This document shows, piece by piece, positions 15,045-15,169 of a DNA stretch of 15,169 nt. The stretch's first letter is position 1; each line of letters starts with the position of its first letter. Both the position numbers and the translations under genes were made by a program. Under the pieces are notes generated by a model. It ran no database searches. It saw only the letters and a program-made list of their open reading frames with translations, and had not been told where the DNA came from. Origin of the DNA: Candidatus Dadabacteria bacterium (GTDB taxonomy: Bacteria; Desulfobacterota_D; UBA1144; Nemesobacterales; JADFKM01); the NCBI GenBank assembly GCA_022564935.1, contig JADFKM010000049.1, positions 1 through 15,169 on the forward strand, given 5' to 3'.

Positions 15045-15169
15045 TGTGCAACGGAGTTTCATCAGGTGGCGTCAACGATGAGTGGCGTATTCTCGATTCT
15101 TTGTGGGAGCGTATTTTGCCCCTGCTGCCGCCGGAACGGCCTCATCCCAAGGGAGGACGGCCTTATGCC
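15044..15169 (+). mobile_element. IS5-family transposase, 5' part (cut by window end)
   Basis: The 42 codons from ATG 15044 to the window edge read MCNGVSSGGVNDEWRILDS and then LWERILPLLPPERPHPKGGRPYA. This is the typical N-terminal DUF4096 segment of IS5-type transposases (D-x-x-W-x-x-L-x-x-L-L-P-P...G-R-P). The rest lies beyond the window. The first residues are likely non-conserved, so the true start may be slightly downstream. The left end of the element should lie tens of bases upstream, inside the DUF4892-like frame. I could not identify its terminal inverted repeat without the right end. Confidence 0.8.

Noticed and set aside
1-15169. CRISPR array, tRNA or rRNA genes, phage or defence module
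   Set aside because: No regularly spaced repeats, cloverleaf-like segments or marker proteins of such systems were seen on either strand.

Overview
The window is a 15.2 kb stretch of bacterial chromosome of moderate GC content, with visibly AT-richer intergenic DNA. The bacterium is probably Gram-negative: there is an exported protein that looks like DUF4892 and a complete lactate-oxidation cassette (lutABC). The genes are ordinary bacterial ones, but the IleRS has lost its C-terminal zinc ligands and the RtcB is close in length and residue numbering to the archaeal enzyme. An uncultured, deltaproteobacteria-like or deep-branching lineage would fit, but I cannot name the taxon from sequence alone.

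Layout. Positions 1-311 hold AT-rich DNA with no convincing gene. From 312 to 3515 (+) lies a tight RNA-metabolism operon: archease, the RNA ligase RtcB that archease activates, and seryl-tRNA synthetase starting 2 bp after rtcB. Convergent to it (3562-6375, -) is a 937-residue soluble sensor histidine kinase: degenerate receiver, GAF, three PAS, HisKA and HATPase. A small two-helix membrane protein (6591-6839, -) lies upstream of it. A HIT-family nucleotide hydrolase (7023-7370, +) converges on a large isoleucyl-tRNA synthetase (7433-10312, -).

The 648 bp between ileS and the next gene is mostly non-coding. It holds a candidate ileS promoter overlapped by a perfect palindrome. It also holds a 58-codon frame whose first 19 residues look like the N-terminus of an NCS2-type permease, probably a gene remnant. 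A small unrecognised protein with its own promoter and a good ribosome-binding site follows (10961-11317, +).

The lutA-lutB-lutC cluster (11490-14455, +) encodes the iron-sulfur L-lactate oxidation complex. No lactate permease or lut regulator is visible beside it. The window closes with an exported DUF4892-like protein that appears cut short, and then the first 42 codons of an IS5-type transposase that overlaps its stop codon. An insertion sequence therefore seems to have landed in this gene.

The best supported functional units are archease/RtcB/SerRS (RNA ligation and tRNA charging) and LutABC (lactate to pyruvate). I found no CRISPR array, tRNA, rRNA or phage module, and no clearly new multi-gene system. 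The items most worth checking are the degenerate receiver kinase, the zinc-less IleRS, the permease remnant, the insertion junction, and the shared TTATGAA palindromes upstream of ileS and of the kinase.
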